DNA of 64,000 nucleotides from contig CM042150.1 of assembly GCA_023376005.1 (NCBI GenBank), forward strand, positions 76,720,912-76,784,911. Direction: 5' to 3'. This document shows, in pieces, positions 24,325-33,015 of this stretch. Each line of letters starts with the position of its first letter. Positions within the stretch are counted from its first letter, which is position 1. Made by a program: the position numbers and the translations under genes. The DNA is from Doryteuthis pealeii. Taxonomy: Eukaryota; Mollusca; Cephalopoda; Myopsida; Loliginidae. The notes under the pieces were generated by a model. That model saw only the letters and a list, made by a program, of their open reading frames with translations, made no database searches and was not told the origin of the DNA.

Positions 24325-24432
24325 TTAAGAAAGTGTGAGAGAGAGTTAAATCAAGATGAAAAGGGGTTAGACTTTCTTGCTGATTGGCTGATACCGACTT
24401 TAGGCCACCCCAATGACTTTACTTACTTTACC
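24325..24432 (+). repeat. Family D SINE, 3' half only
   Basis: Carries 'gattggctgataccgactttaggccaccccaatgac' in pieces followed by 'tttacttactttacc'. This matches the tails of the other family D copies. The tRNA-like head is missing, as expected for a 5'-truncated retroposed copy. Confidence 0.65.
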
Positions 24433-24851
24433 TATTGAATAATTTCGCAATAGCTCTTAAGTAAACATATCAAACATTGTAATAATAAAATTATCATACT
24501 GTGGTATATCCACAGGTCCTTCTAGTTTTAAGTATGTTGCTTAAACATAAAATAGTTAACTGTTTTTGCTGAGTTACAGTTATATCCAAGTATAATGAGA
24601 AATTTATTAGGATATAGATACCATCGTTAACTTCTGAATCTATCCAGATTAATTGTAATGAAGGAAGCAGAAATTGCTAAGAGTACTTAATGCTTAGAAA
24701 ACTCCTTTGACAAGTTAATCATGATTTTCAAAGCGCTGACTAAGAGTATGGTGAGAAAATTGCAATCAGTCGGAAAAGCAATTAATGAAATATCCAATCC
24801 TTATCTAGTAACTCTAAATTCTAATTATTTTCTTTTTTCTTTTTCTTTCAG

Positions 24852-25007
24852 TTTTTAATCTGCAGCTTGGCCTTCACTACGTTCTCAGTGGACAAAACAT
24901 ATCCACAAAACCGACTTCAACTGTCTTTCACTCTCGTCCTCACGGCAGTTGCCTTCAAATCTGTAGTCAATCAGAGTTTACCGCGGATATCCTACCTCAC
25001 ATATATG
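24852..25007 (+). CDS. Internal exon of a Cys-loop (pentameric) ligand-gated ion channel, end of M1 to start of M3
   Basis: A 156-bp exon of exactly 52 codons, phase 0 at both ends. It is preceded by a pyrimidine tract ending in TTTCTTTCAG and followed directly by GTAAGT. The peptide starts FLICSLAFTTFSVD, the end of M1 and the loop, continues through PQNRLQLSFTLVLTAVAF, the pore-lining M2 helix, and then carries NQSLPRISYLTYM, the M2-M3 linker and the start of M3. The NxSLPxISYLT linker is typical of orphan protostome Cys-loop subunits that are often annotated GABA-, glycine- or Zn-gated-like. The product would be a plasma-membrane subunit of a pentameric channel. The Pro-Ala-Arg motif usual before M2 in anion channels is absent, since the sequence reads Pro-Gln-Asn-Arg. 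Ligand and ion selectivity cannot be read from one exon. An alternative AG lies 14 bp downstream (TCTGCAG) but would break the phase and remove conserved M1 residues. Flanking exons were not found in the window, implying large introns. Confidence 0.86.
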
Positions 25008-25241
25008 GTAAGTACTGAATTTATATGTATATACAGTTTGGAGTGTCTGATGATTGGAGAAAGAAAACATGAAACTTTAAGTAAGAGCATGTGATTATAG
25101 TGGATAATTTTTTAATTCAACTTTTAAGATTTTATTTAAGCATTCTTTCAATATCTGAGCACTGAGGCCTTTTTTTTGCAACTAAATCTATAAGAATTAA
25201 ACAGATCAATTGATAGATTATCTATATACAAGAATATTCTT

Positions 25242-25258
25242 ATATGTGTGTGTGTGAA

Positions 25259-25315
<57 letters not shown>

Positions 25316-25351
25316 GTGTGTGTGCGTGTATATATATATATATATATATAT
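25242..25351. repeat. (TG)n/(TA)n compound microsatellite
   Basis: Lies in the intron 235 bp after the Cys-loop exon: TG, TA, TATG, TG, TA in succession. Confidence 0.96.
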
Positions 25352-25554
25352 AATTACTGATGCACATACATATTTGTGTGTGTGTTTTTGCTAGGGTTAT
25401 AAGTTTTTATTACCATCTCTTGAGATCTAGGTGTGACACATTTTGTGTTTGTAAAGATATTAAAATATTCATAACAGGATATCCAGCAAGGAAGCTGTTG
25501 GTAATTGGTACTCGGGATGGAATTTCAAAAGCTCCCATTGCAATTAATTTAGTG

Positions 25555-25555
<1 letters not shown>

Positions 25556-25590
<35 letters not shown>
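25556..25590. repeat. (AT)n microsatellite
   Basis: About 34 bp of AT. Confidence 0.95.
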
Positions 25591-25594
<4 letters not shown>

Positions 25595-26097
25595 TCATGG
25601 ATTATATCATATTCCTTTATACCGGGATGCCTGGAACTAAATATGTATTAGCTCATCAAGAAAACTTAAAATCTTGATTGAGGATGAAATTTAATCCCCA
25701 CCCTATATACAGACAAGTATGACATGAGGAAGTTGCAAATTTAAACATCAGGATATGCTAGATGCTCAGCAAAGTATCTGTGCACATGGTCATCATTAAT
25801 ATTGCAATTAATTTGATAAGTGGATATTCAAACAGATTAAGTCTGTCCTGCTGAAAAAGTGATAAATTGTCTGAAAAATGTAGCTAAAATATAAGTTAAA
25901 TATTAATCAGACTTCTAACTTGAGGTGCTTGTTAGTAATAGTCATGACAATTCAGGATACTGAATAGATTAATAGTACAAACCTCAAGAACATTATGATA
26001 ATTAGATTTCTGTGTTTGTACTAAGCTGCATGTAATTGAATATTGGAGGTGCAGGTGAAATGTTTAACATTGACAAAAACCGACTCAAGATTAATAT

Positions 26098-26235
26098 ATG
26101 GATAAGGTTGCATTTCATTTTGCAATGATGCTCTTGGAAAAGGCATGTATCTATCTATTCTATGGGTAAAATGGCAGACTGAGCTCTTTAGCTTTGGTAA
26201 GAAAAGTGGTAAAAAAATGTCTGTATTTAAAACCT
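26098..26235 (+). repeat. Family A SINE-like repeat, partial
   Basis: Has 'gcatttcattttgcaatgatg', 'ctcttggaaaaggcatgtatc', 'tatgggtaaaatggcagactg' and 'agctctttagctttggtaag'. Confidence 0.62.
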
Positions 26236-26360
26236 GAGGAGAATCTATGATACACTGGTGCCCAATTCTTCAGTTATCGACTCATCCTAAAAGTGTGGTT
26301 GGTTTTACACAAGACTTCACTACTTGAAACAAATCAAATGAAATGAATTACCTAAGTTTT

Positions 26361-26362
<2 letters not shown>

Positions 26363-26406
<44 letters not shown>
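26363..26406. repeat. (TA)n microsatellite at the left end of the foldback element
   Basis: TA run abutting the inverted repeat starting at 26412. Confidence 0.96.
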
Positions 26407-26411
26407 GGGGG

Positions 26412-26715
26412 GATTCAGTGTTGGGAAAACGTTTTTTGGTTGTCTTAGAAGCATGGAAAAGAGTAAAGGTCAGAACCAAAATGATGATTTTGTTCTTAAT
26501 CTTATTTATTTTCCTTATATTTCTAGGTATTTTCCTCTTTCTCAAAGGTTTATTTATTTTATTAGTCAAAAATAAAGTTTTGAGAAAGAAAAAAAGTACC
26601 TTGAAATATAAGGAAAATAAATAAGACTAAGAAGACAATATTCATCATTTTGATTCTGATCTTCACTCTTTTCCATGCTTCTAAGACAACCAAAATGTTT
26701 TTGCCACCACTAATC
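26412..26715. mobile_element. Foldback element, ~135-bp inverted arms with 32-nt loop
   Basis: The left arm (26412-26546) and right arm (26579-26715) are near reverse complements. Shared blocks include 'ttggttgtcttagaagcatgg', 'aaaagagt', 'caaaatgatga' and 'ttatttattttccttatattt'. Roughly one base in ten differs. Transcription in either direction gives a long imperfect hairpin RNA. A TA microsatellite abuts the left end. No coding sequence is present. The open frames on both strands here are consequences of the palindrome. Confidence 0.85.
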
Positions 26716-26937
26716 ACATACCTACAAAGAAACATACGTGGACTCCATAACAATGTATGGTCTAAAGTGATAATACTTGAAGATAAAACTCCGACAAAGG
26801 TTGATAGACAAAACATTTTATATACAGCACAGAATAAACAGGGTACATAATACATAGAGGTGTACATGAACATACATACATAAGTAATACAAAGTTACAT
26901 GTAAAAGGATAAACATAAAAGCAACAGTCATGAGACT

Positions 26938-27165
26938 AGGAATAGTCCATGCTGTATGAATCACTTACAGTAATGTAAGGGGGGCCATAGCCCCAACAAG
27001 AGGGGTAGACCAGAGTCTAACCCATAGTGTCTCGTAGGTCGAGCAGCAGGAAAAGAGAAACAGACGTTCAAATCAGCCGCTTAAATATCCAAGGACCCTA
27101 GCGGGAACCAGCAAAACTAAACGGGCAGACAACTCCCCAGGCAAATCCGAAAATAACGCCTACAA
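26938..27165. repeat. Structured GC-richer repeat, copy 1
   Basis: About 228 bp, matching 29211-29434 in the same orientation. Both contain CTTACA-GTAA-TGTAAG (perfect 6-bp hairpin, at 26964 here), a GGGGC/GCCCC hairpin, GGGGTAGAC paired with GTCTAACCC, and CCGCT...AGCGG. Shared anchors include 'atagtccatgctgt', 'caggaaaagaga', 'ccgcttaaata' and 'cgggcagacaact'. No open frame of note. The family is unknown to me. Confidence 0.85.
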
Positions 27166-27404
27166 CAACATCATACATATATATACATATGTGTTTGTAT
27201 AGTAAAGGCTCATAGCAGTACTTGTTTTCAAAGCATTATTTGATGAAACATTTTCAAGGAGCATAATTGTTTCTATACTTTTGAATAACTATTGCTGGAG
27301 ATTAGTTTGCTGCAAATGAAGAAAGACAAACATTATTTATAAGTACCTTTGAGTACTTTGACTCACAAATTTAACCCTTTTGAGCTTGAGTGTATGTATT
27401 TAAT

Positions 27405-27472
27405 CAATCCCTCTGTCACAAGATCAATTTTGAAGCAGATTAAAGAGGGTTTGAATTCAGAGTTTTCAGAAA
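27405..27472 (-). repeat. Family A, 3'-end fragment next to mariner remains
   Basis: The plus strand reads 'tctgtcacaagatcaatttt', 'gaagcagattaaagagg' and 'gtttgaattcagagttttc', the inverted tail of family A. The mariner fragment starts immediately after it, so one may have inserted beside or into the other. Confidence 0.6.
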
Positions 27473-27479
27473 GTTTGCT

Positions 27480-27725
27480 AGGATTGCAAAAACTTGACAA
27501 TCAAGCAAGTTCAGGTAGGCCTAAAACCACGGACTCCAAGGCTGTGCTCAAAGCCATAAAGGCACACCTGATTAATTGCATTTGAAGAGTATCTGGTGGG
27601 CTCGGCATTGCTCAATCTAGTATTGTTTATCACCAACAACATCTCAACTTATGCAACCTTAAGGTATCCAAATTGTGCCTCACATTACCAAAATATTGCA
27701 AAAGTTTTGACTCATCCTAGTATTT
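27480..27725 (+). pseudogene. mariner transposase helix-turn-helix fragment
   Basis: The frame reads LQKLDNQASSGRPKTTDSKAV, then LKAIKAHL, then an in-frame TGA, then RVSGGLGIAQSSIVYHQQHL, then SKLCLTLPKYCKSFDSS. This is the paired-type DNA-binding half of a mariner/Tc1 transposase: the SGRPKT linker, a helix-turn-helix with GIxQSSVxxH, and the short linker toward the catalytic domain. The DD(D/E) domain is absent. A family A fragment abuts its left side. Confidence 0.78.
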
Positions 27726-28330
27726 AGTTTAAATTGAACATTAAAACAAATGATTTAAGCATCAGCAGTAGCAATATGATGTAAAAGAGGGAAAGAAAGT
27801 TTTTTGTATGCTTCTTTCTTTGTGCACTTACCGTCATCTCTTAGAAGATTGTTTCTGTGACAAGAGAAGTTACCTGATCACAGATAACATGGAATGAATA
27901 AGTAGAAACAAATGAACACAATAAAGAGAAACAAGGTTGTATGACTTTTATAAAACATAACAAGATTTACACTTGAGTTGAATGTGTTCCTTCTTTTTTT
28001 CTTTTGCTTGTTCCTTATTTTATTTATTTATTCATTCATTTATTTTTGGTTGTTGTCATGCAGGGTGTTTGGTTTTAGAGAATAACATGGAAAAGTGAAC
28101 AAAAAGGAGGATTTTGCAGAGAAATTGCAGGGTTGTTGATGAGAAGAAATAAATAGTTGTCATGTCTTAAAAACTTGGTGCTGAGATTGCTTGGAGAATG
28201 TTGTTTGTGATGTAAAGGTTGATTGGGTTCTGAGAAGTCAGCGCATGAGTGGTCTGCAGCCAGAGGATCAAACAAAAGATTTTTGGTTGGGTCTTGGTGA
28301 GAGCAGATTGATACAAAACCTGTTATGATA

Positions 28331-28335
28331 TCATA

Positions 28336-28386
<51 letters not shown>

Positions 28387-28440
28387 ATGTGTGTGTGTGT
28401 GTGTTTTTTCTGAAAAGAAAATATAGATACTTATATATAT

Positions 28441-28483
<43 letters not shown>

Positions 28484-28650
28484 TGTATATAATCCAAAAG
28501 TCCAGAAAGAAATCTTCCTTACGACAGGTTTTTTTTTTTAAACAACTTGTCACAGTTTGAGAGCCTATGACTATATATATATTATATATATATATATTAT
28601 AATATATATATATATTATACATATATATATATATATATATATAAGTATAT
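28331..28650. repeat. Cluster of TA/TG microsatellites
   Basis: TA then TG at 28331-28403, TA-type at 28432-28490 and again at 28572-28650. The stretches between (for example 28491-28571) are non-repetitive but uninformative. Confidence 0.95.
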
Positions 28651-28884
28651 ATATTTTCTTTTAAGAAAAAATACATACACATTAGACAACAGTGTAGGCA
28701 TCTAGACATCATCATTTTATTATATAGTGTTACATTTGCATAAACTTAGGTTTCACAAAAAACTGCTGATCAAAATGTATCAAGACTGGTTTTGTAATTT
28801 CTTATTTGAAATTGATATTGACTTGTCTAAACAATGTCTAAATGTCTAGAAACCATCACTTTTTTATATAAGTGGCTCAGTTGT

Positions 28885-29055
28885 AGGTACGTGATGCGAT
28901 GATCATCATTGTAGGAAATGGACTTGTCAACCAGATTTCAAATCCTGGACAAGACTGTTTTCATTTCACATGGTTGTAATACCTTTAGGAGAGGTATGCA
29001 TCCAACTATTCTCCCTCCAGCTATGGGTAAATAGTAGGGCAGACTGAACTTTGTT
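28885..29055 (+). repeat. Family A SINE-like repeat
   Basis: Has 'gatgatcatcattgtaggaaatgg', then 'atttcaaatcctggac', 'tgcatccaactattc' and 'tccctccagctatgggtaaatagtagggc' in consecutive blocks. Confidence 0.75.
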
Positions 29056-29210
29056 CTTTCTGTTTTAATAAAAAGCTGAAATTAAGAAAATTTATATCTA
29101 TTAACAGGAATGGGAAAACAAGCACAAAACAATGTTTGCGAGATGGGATCACTGCTGATACTTAGCATCACTTAATTGAAATATTTTCTAGCTTTCTAAT
29201 TTTGTTACTC

Positions 29211-29434
29211 GGGATAGTCCATGCTGTGAAGAACTTACAGTAATGTAAGTGGGGCCAAAATCCCCAACGAGAAGGGATAGACCGTGTCTAGCCCATGTGT
29301 CTCGTGGTTACTGGCACAGGAAAAGAGAGAGAAGCCTTTTGAACCAGCCGCTTAAATACTAATTCCCCTAGCGGTCACCAGCAAACTAAACCGGGCAGAC
29401 AACTCTCCATGCAAATACGAAACTAACGCTACAG
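29211..29434. repeat. Structured GC-richer repeat, copy 2
   Basis: Second copy of 26938-27165. It has the identical CTTACAGTAATGTAAG hairpin (29234-29249), GGGG...CCCC, GGGATAGAC/GTCTAGCCC enclosed by CGAGA/TCTCG, and CCGCT/AGCGG. The mismatch pair in the third stem is A/G here and G/A in copy 1. Copies lie about 2.3 kb apart and in direct orientation. Confidence 0.85.
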
Positions 29435-29677
29435 GCCTATCCAAAATACAAACTTATATGTATTGTGTGCAGTAACAGTTTGTTCCATCAAAGTAGGAAG
29501 TAAACAAGGAAAGGATTCTGTGATTGCAATGAAGGAAAATAACAATCTTTATACATGTGTCTTCTGGATCGCTTTATGAGATACCAAATGCTCAAATATA
29601 ACTAACTAAGGTAGAAAATTTATTGAGTTAATTCAAAAATAACTTTTTTTTATTGTTCTAACACCATTTGTGTAGAA

Positions 29678-30237
29678 CAGTGGTTCTCAAACAGTGCGCC
29701 AAAGCTTTTTCATGTGCGCTTTTGAAGCTTTTTGGATTTCTATAAAAAAACAACATGTTGATATCTAAAAAAGCACTGGCTATCGTATTGAGATTTTCCA
29801 CCTCATATTTATGTGAACTGGGATTTTCAACCCTCACAACAATTAAGTGTAAAAAAGAGGGAATTCTTCAATGCATTGATGTGGAAATGAGAGTTTGTCT
29901 CTCAAACATAAGACCAAACATTGAAGAAATCACAAGGTCTCATCAACCTCAGTTTCTCATTAACAGAGGAATGAATAAACTTCATAGAGGTATGTTAAGT
30001 TTGCTTTTGTTAAATTTGTTATTTTTTATATATTTAACAGTTAACTTAATAACATATTAGTCCTATTTTGTATATAGTCGCTATCAAGTATCTGTAGTAC
30101 TGTAAGTGCGCCCAGACTGTATAAAGTTTGAGAACCACTGAGTTAATAACATTTTAGTCCTATTTTGTATACAGTGTGCTATCAAGTACTGTAGTACTGT
30201 AAGTGCGCTCAGACTGTATAAAGTTTTAGAACCACTG
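29678..30237 (+). mobile_element. hAT transposon, internally deleted copy with exact 8-bp TSD
   Basis: The left end is CAGTGGTTCTCAAAC. The right end is the inverted GTTTTAGAACCACTG (two bases differ in the 15). Target-site duplication GTGTAGAA is exact on both sides (29670-29677 and 30238-30245). Size is 560 bp, so most of a normal 2.5-4 kb hAT is missing. It keeps the transposase C-terminus. The right end is tandemly duplicated: about 97 bp ending '...gagaaccactg' at 30141 recurs at 30142-30237. Confidence 0.92.
29755..30060 (+). pseudogene. hAT transposase C-terminal dimerisation domain (ZBED5/FAM200-like)
   Basis: An open frame of 101 codons inside the hAT element. It reads ALAIVLRFSTSYLCELGFST, then LTTIKCKKEGILQCIDVEMR, then VCLSNIRPNIEEITRSHQPQ. 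The YLCExGFSxLxxIK block and the C-x-x-x-x-P-x-I end are the hATC dimerisation domain, as in ZBED5, FAM200 and related domesticated transposases. BED finger, RNase H-like core and catalytic acidic residues are all missing. No frameshift in the part retained. The last 30 residues are hydrophobic and probably non-coding read-through. Confidence 0.85.
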
Positions 30238-30469
30238 GTGTAGAAAGATCAAACATTTACTTTCATAGAACGCATGTAATTTATGCAAAATTTACTGTAT
30301 GAGCAATTAACTGTGCAGTGGCTTACCTACATGAAAGCTTGTTCAATCTTTATTGGGCAAAGATCTTATGCTTTTGAAACACAAGATATGTTCAAAGTGA
30401 AACTTTGCAAGAGAAAAGACTTTGCCATTGAGAAGTAAAATCAGAATTTATTGAAAACCAAGTTTAGAA

Positions 30470-31045
30470 GGAAAGGATTTTGTTAGAGGCAAGACTTTGT
30501 TAAGACAAGATTCTGTTAGAGTTGATATTTTTTAGTGGATAAACTTTATTAGAGCAAAACTTAGAAGTGTGACTTTGTTAGTGTTGATAATTTTTAGAGG
30601 GAGACTTTATTAGTGATGAGACTTTGTTAGTGTTGATATACTTTTAGAGGGAGACTTTTTAAGTGATAAGACTCTGTTATTTGTTGATAATTTTTTAGAG
30701 GGAGACTTTATTAGTGATGTGACTTTCTAGTGTGATATCTGATATTTTTTCAAGAGAGAGACTTTATAATGAGAATGAGATTTTAATTGTGTTCATATTC
30801 TTAGAAGACTTTATTAGTGATGAGACTTTGTTAGTGTTGATAATTTTAGATTAGAGACTTATTAAGGTTGAGACTTGTTAGTCCTGTATTTTTTTAGAGA
30901 GAGACTTATAGAGATGATTGAGTTAATATTTTTTTAGAGTGAAGAATGTTTAATAGAGCAAGACTTTGTTAGAAGTGAAAGTTTGTTACGGTTGAGATTT
31001 TATAAGAGACAACACCTGCTAGATTGATGAGACTTTGTTTGTGAG
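30470..31045 (+). repeat. Degenerate minisatellite, ~49-bp unit
   Basis: About ten imperfect units built from 'gactttgttagtgttgata', 'atttttagaggga' and 'gactttattagtgatga'. Central units (30590-30860) are the most regular and the edges are worn. Stops occur in all frames I followed. It begins about 230 bp after the hAT element. Confidence 0.82.
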
Positions 31046-31458
31046 AAAGAAGAATCTAATTCTGATGTGAAAGATAAAAACAACATCAAGGATCAAGGAA
31101 GAATAAAATGTTTTTTGCTGTAAAATCAACACTTGAAGCTGCTGGAAATAGTAAAATGCAACAGGAAAGTGTTAAAGTGAACTTAACATAGGAGGAAATT
31201 TCGGTGAAAAGTTTAGACTTCAGATTAAGTTAGTTAGAAAAGAAAAAATGCAAGAAGTCAAGTTACTGGGAATTTCGTTTAATATTCTGGTTATTTGAAT
31301 TTAGATAAAACTAAGTCTGGTAAACTTGCAAGAGCTCATTATTTATTGTCAGTAGCTTGAACTGACAGACAAGACTAATCAAAAACACAATGTTGTATCC
31401 AGAAAATATTCCAATAATACTTTTACCTATTAGAAAAAAAAATCCATATATATAAATG

Positions 31459-31460
31459 CA

Positions 31461-31498
<38 letters not shown>

Positions 31499-31502
31499 TA
31501 TA
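31459..31502. repeat. (AC)n(AT)n microsatellite at SINE tail
   Basis: AC then AT, abutting the 3' end of the minus-strand family D SINE. Confidence 0.93.
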
Positions 31503-31785
31503 ATATATTATAATATAAGTAAGTAAAGTCGACGGGGTGGCCTAAAGTCAGTATCAGCCAATCAATAAGGGAGTCTATCCCTTTCAATAGCATTAGACCA
31601 CGGAGATTGTTTTTGCGTCTGAGATGCACCTACCATCAGCTACTGAGCACCTACCATCAGCTACTTACTTTACCGCACAGATCCCTGTGCTACTCATACA
31701 TCTGAGTTGGTGAGGGTCAGTATTGAACTAGAACCTTGTGGTTTCTAGCCGATTCTCTACCGACTGTGCTAACCCGTTCCATAAT
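31503..31785 (-). repeat. Family D SINE, nearly complete copy
   Basis: On the minus strand the head reads 'gttagcacagtcggtagaga' (A box) and 'ggttctagttcaatac' (B box). The body has 'gatgcatctcagacgc', and the tail 'ggctgatactgactttaggccacc' ends in 'actttacttact'. Within the body 'gcacctaccatcagctact' (plus strand) is duplicated in tandem. This is the best copy for building a consensus. Confidence 0.78.
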
Positions 31786-32202
31786 ATATATAATCGCTCA
31801 TGAAAAATTTGGGTGAAATATAATTTTCTACTAAACCAAAGATAATATGATCTTTTAAAAATTTCTAGAGATCACTACTCAATAAAATGAATATTATCCA
31901 TTATTTGTTACCAAACTCTACTGCATAAGAATTAACTTATTTTGGATGTAAGGATTTTTCAAATACAATGACATGGAGTATATGCATACTTGTTTTTATG
32001 GTGTTAGCAGGTTTTCTTAATGATTACAGAATATTTCTTTAAAAATTTCCAGTATAGGTGTTCAAATCTTGTTGTTTCTATACATCAGAATCAAATGATA
32101 GAAAAAATGTCCCATCTTTTTTACCAAGGCTTTGTCATTTCACTGGTAATCCTCAAGAGGATTATTGGTTTGGTGTATAGATGATGCAAGTTTATTCATC
32201 TG

Positions 32203-32275
32203 GAATTTATATATATATATATATATATTATATATACATATATTATATATATTATATATAATATAGGTGCTATAT
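32203..32275. repeat. (TA)n-type microsatellite
   Basis: TA with interruptions. A further TA run lies at 32465-32499 on the other side of the 140-bp MITE. Confidence 0.93.
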
Positions 32276-32324
32276 CTATAATAAACAATGCTCAATATTC
32301 AAGGATAGCGCATTTATATATATA

Positions 32325-32463
32325 GTTAAGGTAGCATGGACATGGAGTCAATGGTGCCTGGTTACTGACTGTTTCCCACCTATGCGATCTTTATCTCTTG
32401 TCTAAGATTGCATTGGCAATCTTAGTAACCAGCACTGTTGACTACATGTCCATGATTCCTTAA

Positions 32464-32464
<1 letters not shown>
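32325..32464. mobile_element. 140-bp MITE with ~44-bp terminal inverted repeats
   Basis: The ends read 'gttaaggtagcatggacatgg...' and, inverted, 'gttaaggaatcatggacatg...', and both continue to 'ctggttact'. The centre holds CTAAGATTGC-ATTG-GCAATCTTAG, a perfect 10-bp hairpin overlapping the right arm. It sits between TA microsatellites, so a TA target duplication cannot be distinguished. No coding sequence. Confidence 0.78.
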
Positions 32465-32499
<35 letters not shown>

Positions 32500-32839
32500 C
32501 AAAACTAAAGAATTCAATCTGCCAACTATCTAACCATAGTTAGTAAAGATAGATTTGAACATTGAGATTTCTGCACATTGTAATGTTCATAATTATCTGA
32601 TTATATGGAAATTCTATGACTAAAGAAGTAGAGAATACCTACATCCACATTTCTATAGTTAAGAGTTTTTGATAAGTTTATTAGTAAATTTAATCAATTC
32701 TTTCGAGAAATGTTGATCTCAGTCAGACTCCTTCCAGAAAAAATTAAGCCATATTAAGTACTATACATATCTACTCATTTAAAGAATTATATAAATATAC
32801 AGATTACATAACAGAAATCATCATAGAAAACGAATTAAA

Positions 32840-33015
32840 TTCTGGATGAGCCTGTTCATATTTCAGTTTAAACTAAAGCCCTGGGAAAGACATGAATCTA
32901 TATATTCTCCTTCTAGCTATGGTTAAAATAATATATGGAAACTGGAAAAGAATATCTGAATTCAAACCAGTTTCACTCCAATTAAATTGACCTTGAGTCA
33001 CACCCTGCTCATTTA
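32840..33015 (+). repeat. Family A SINE-like repeat
   Basis: Has 'agccctgggaaagacatgaatc', 'ctccttctagctatggtta', 'gaattcaaaccagtttcactcc' and 'aaattgaccttgagtcacacc'. The head is missing. Confidence 0.68.

Larger units (their letters stand above)
22490..24851. other. Probable intron or upstream sequence of the Cys-loop gene
   Basis: AT-rich with a family E-related repeat (23343-23730) and a family D tail (24325-24432). A 10-bp inverted pair GAACCCAATT/AATTGGGTTC lies at about 23177-23222. No further channel exon seen. Confidence 0.5.

Noticed and set aside
26343..26873. Three frames on both strands across the foldback element
   Set aside because: Frames mirror each other because of the palindrome. 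No domain.
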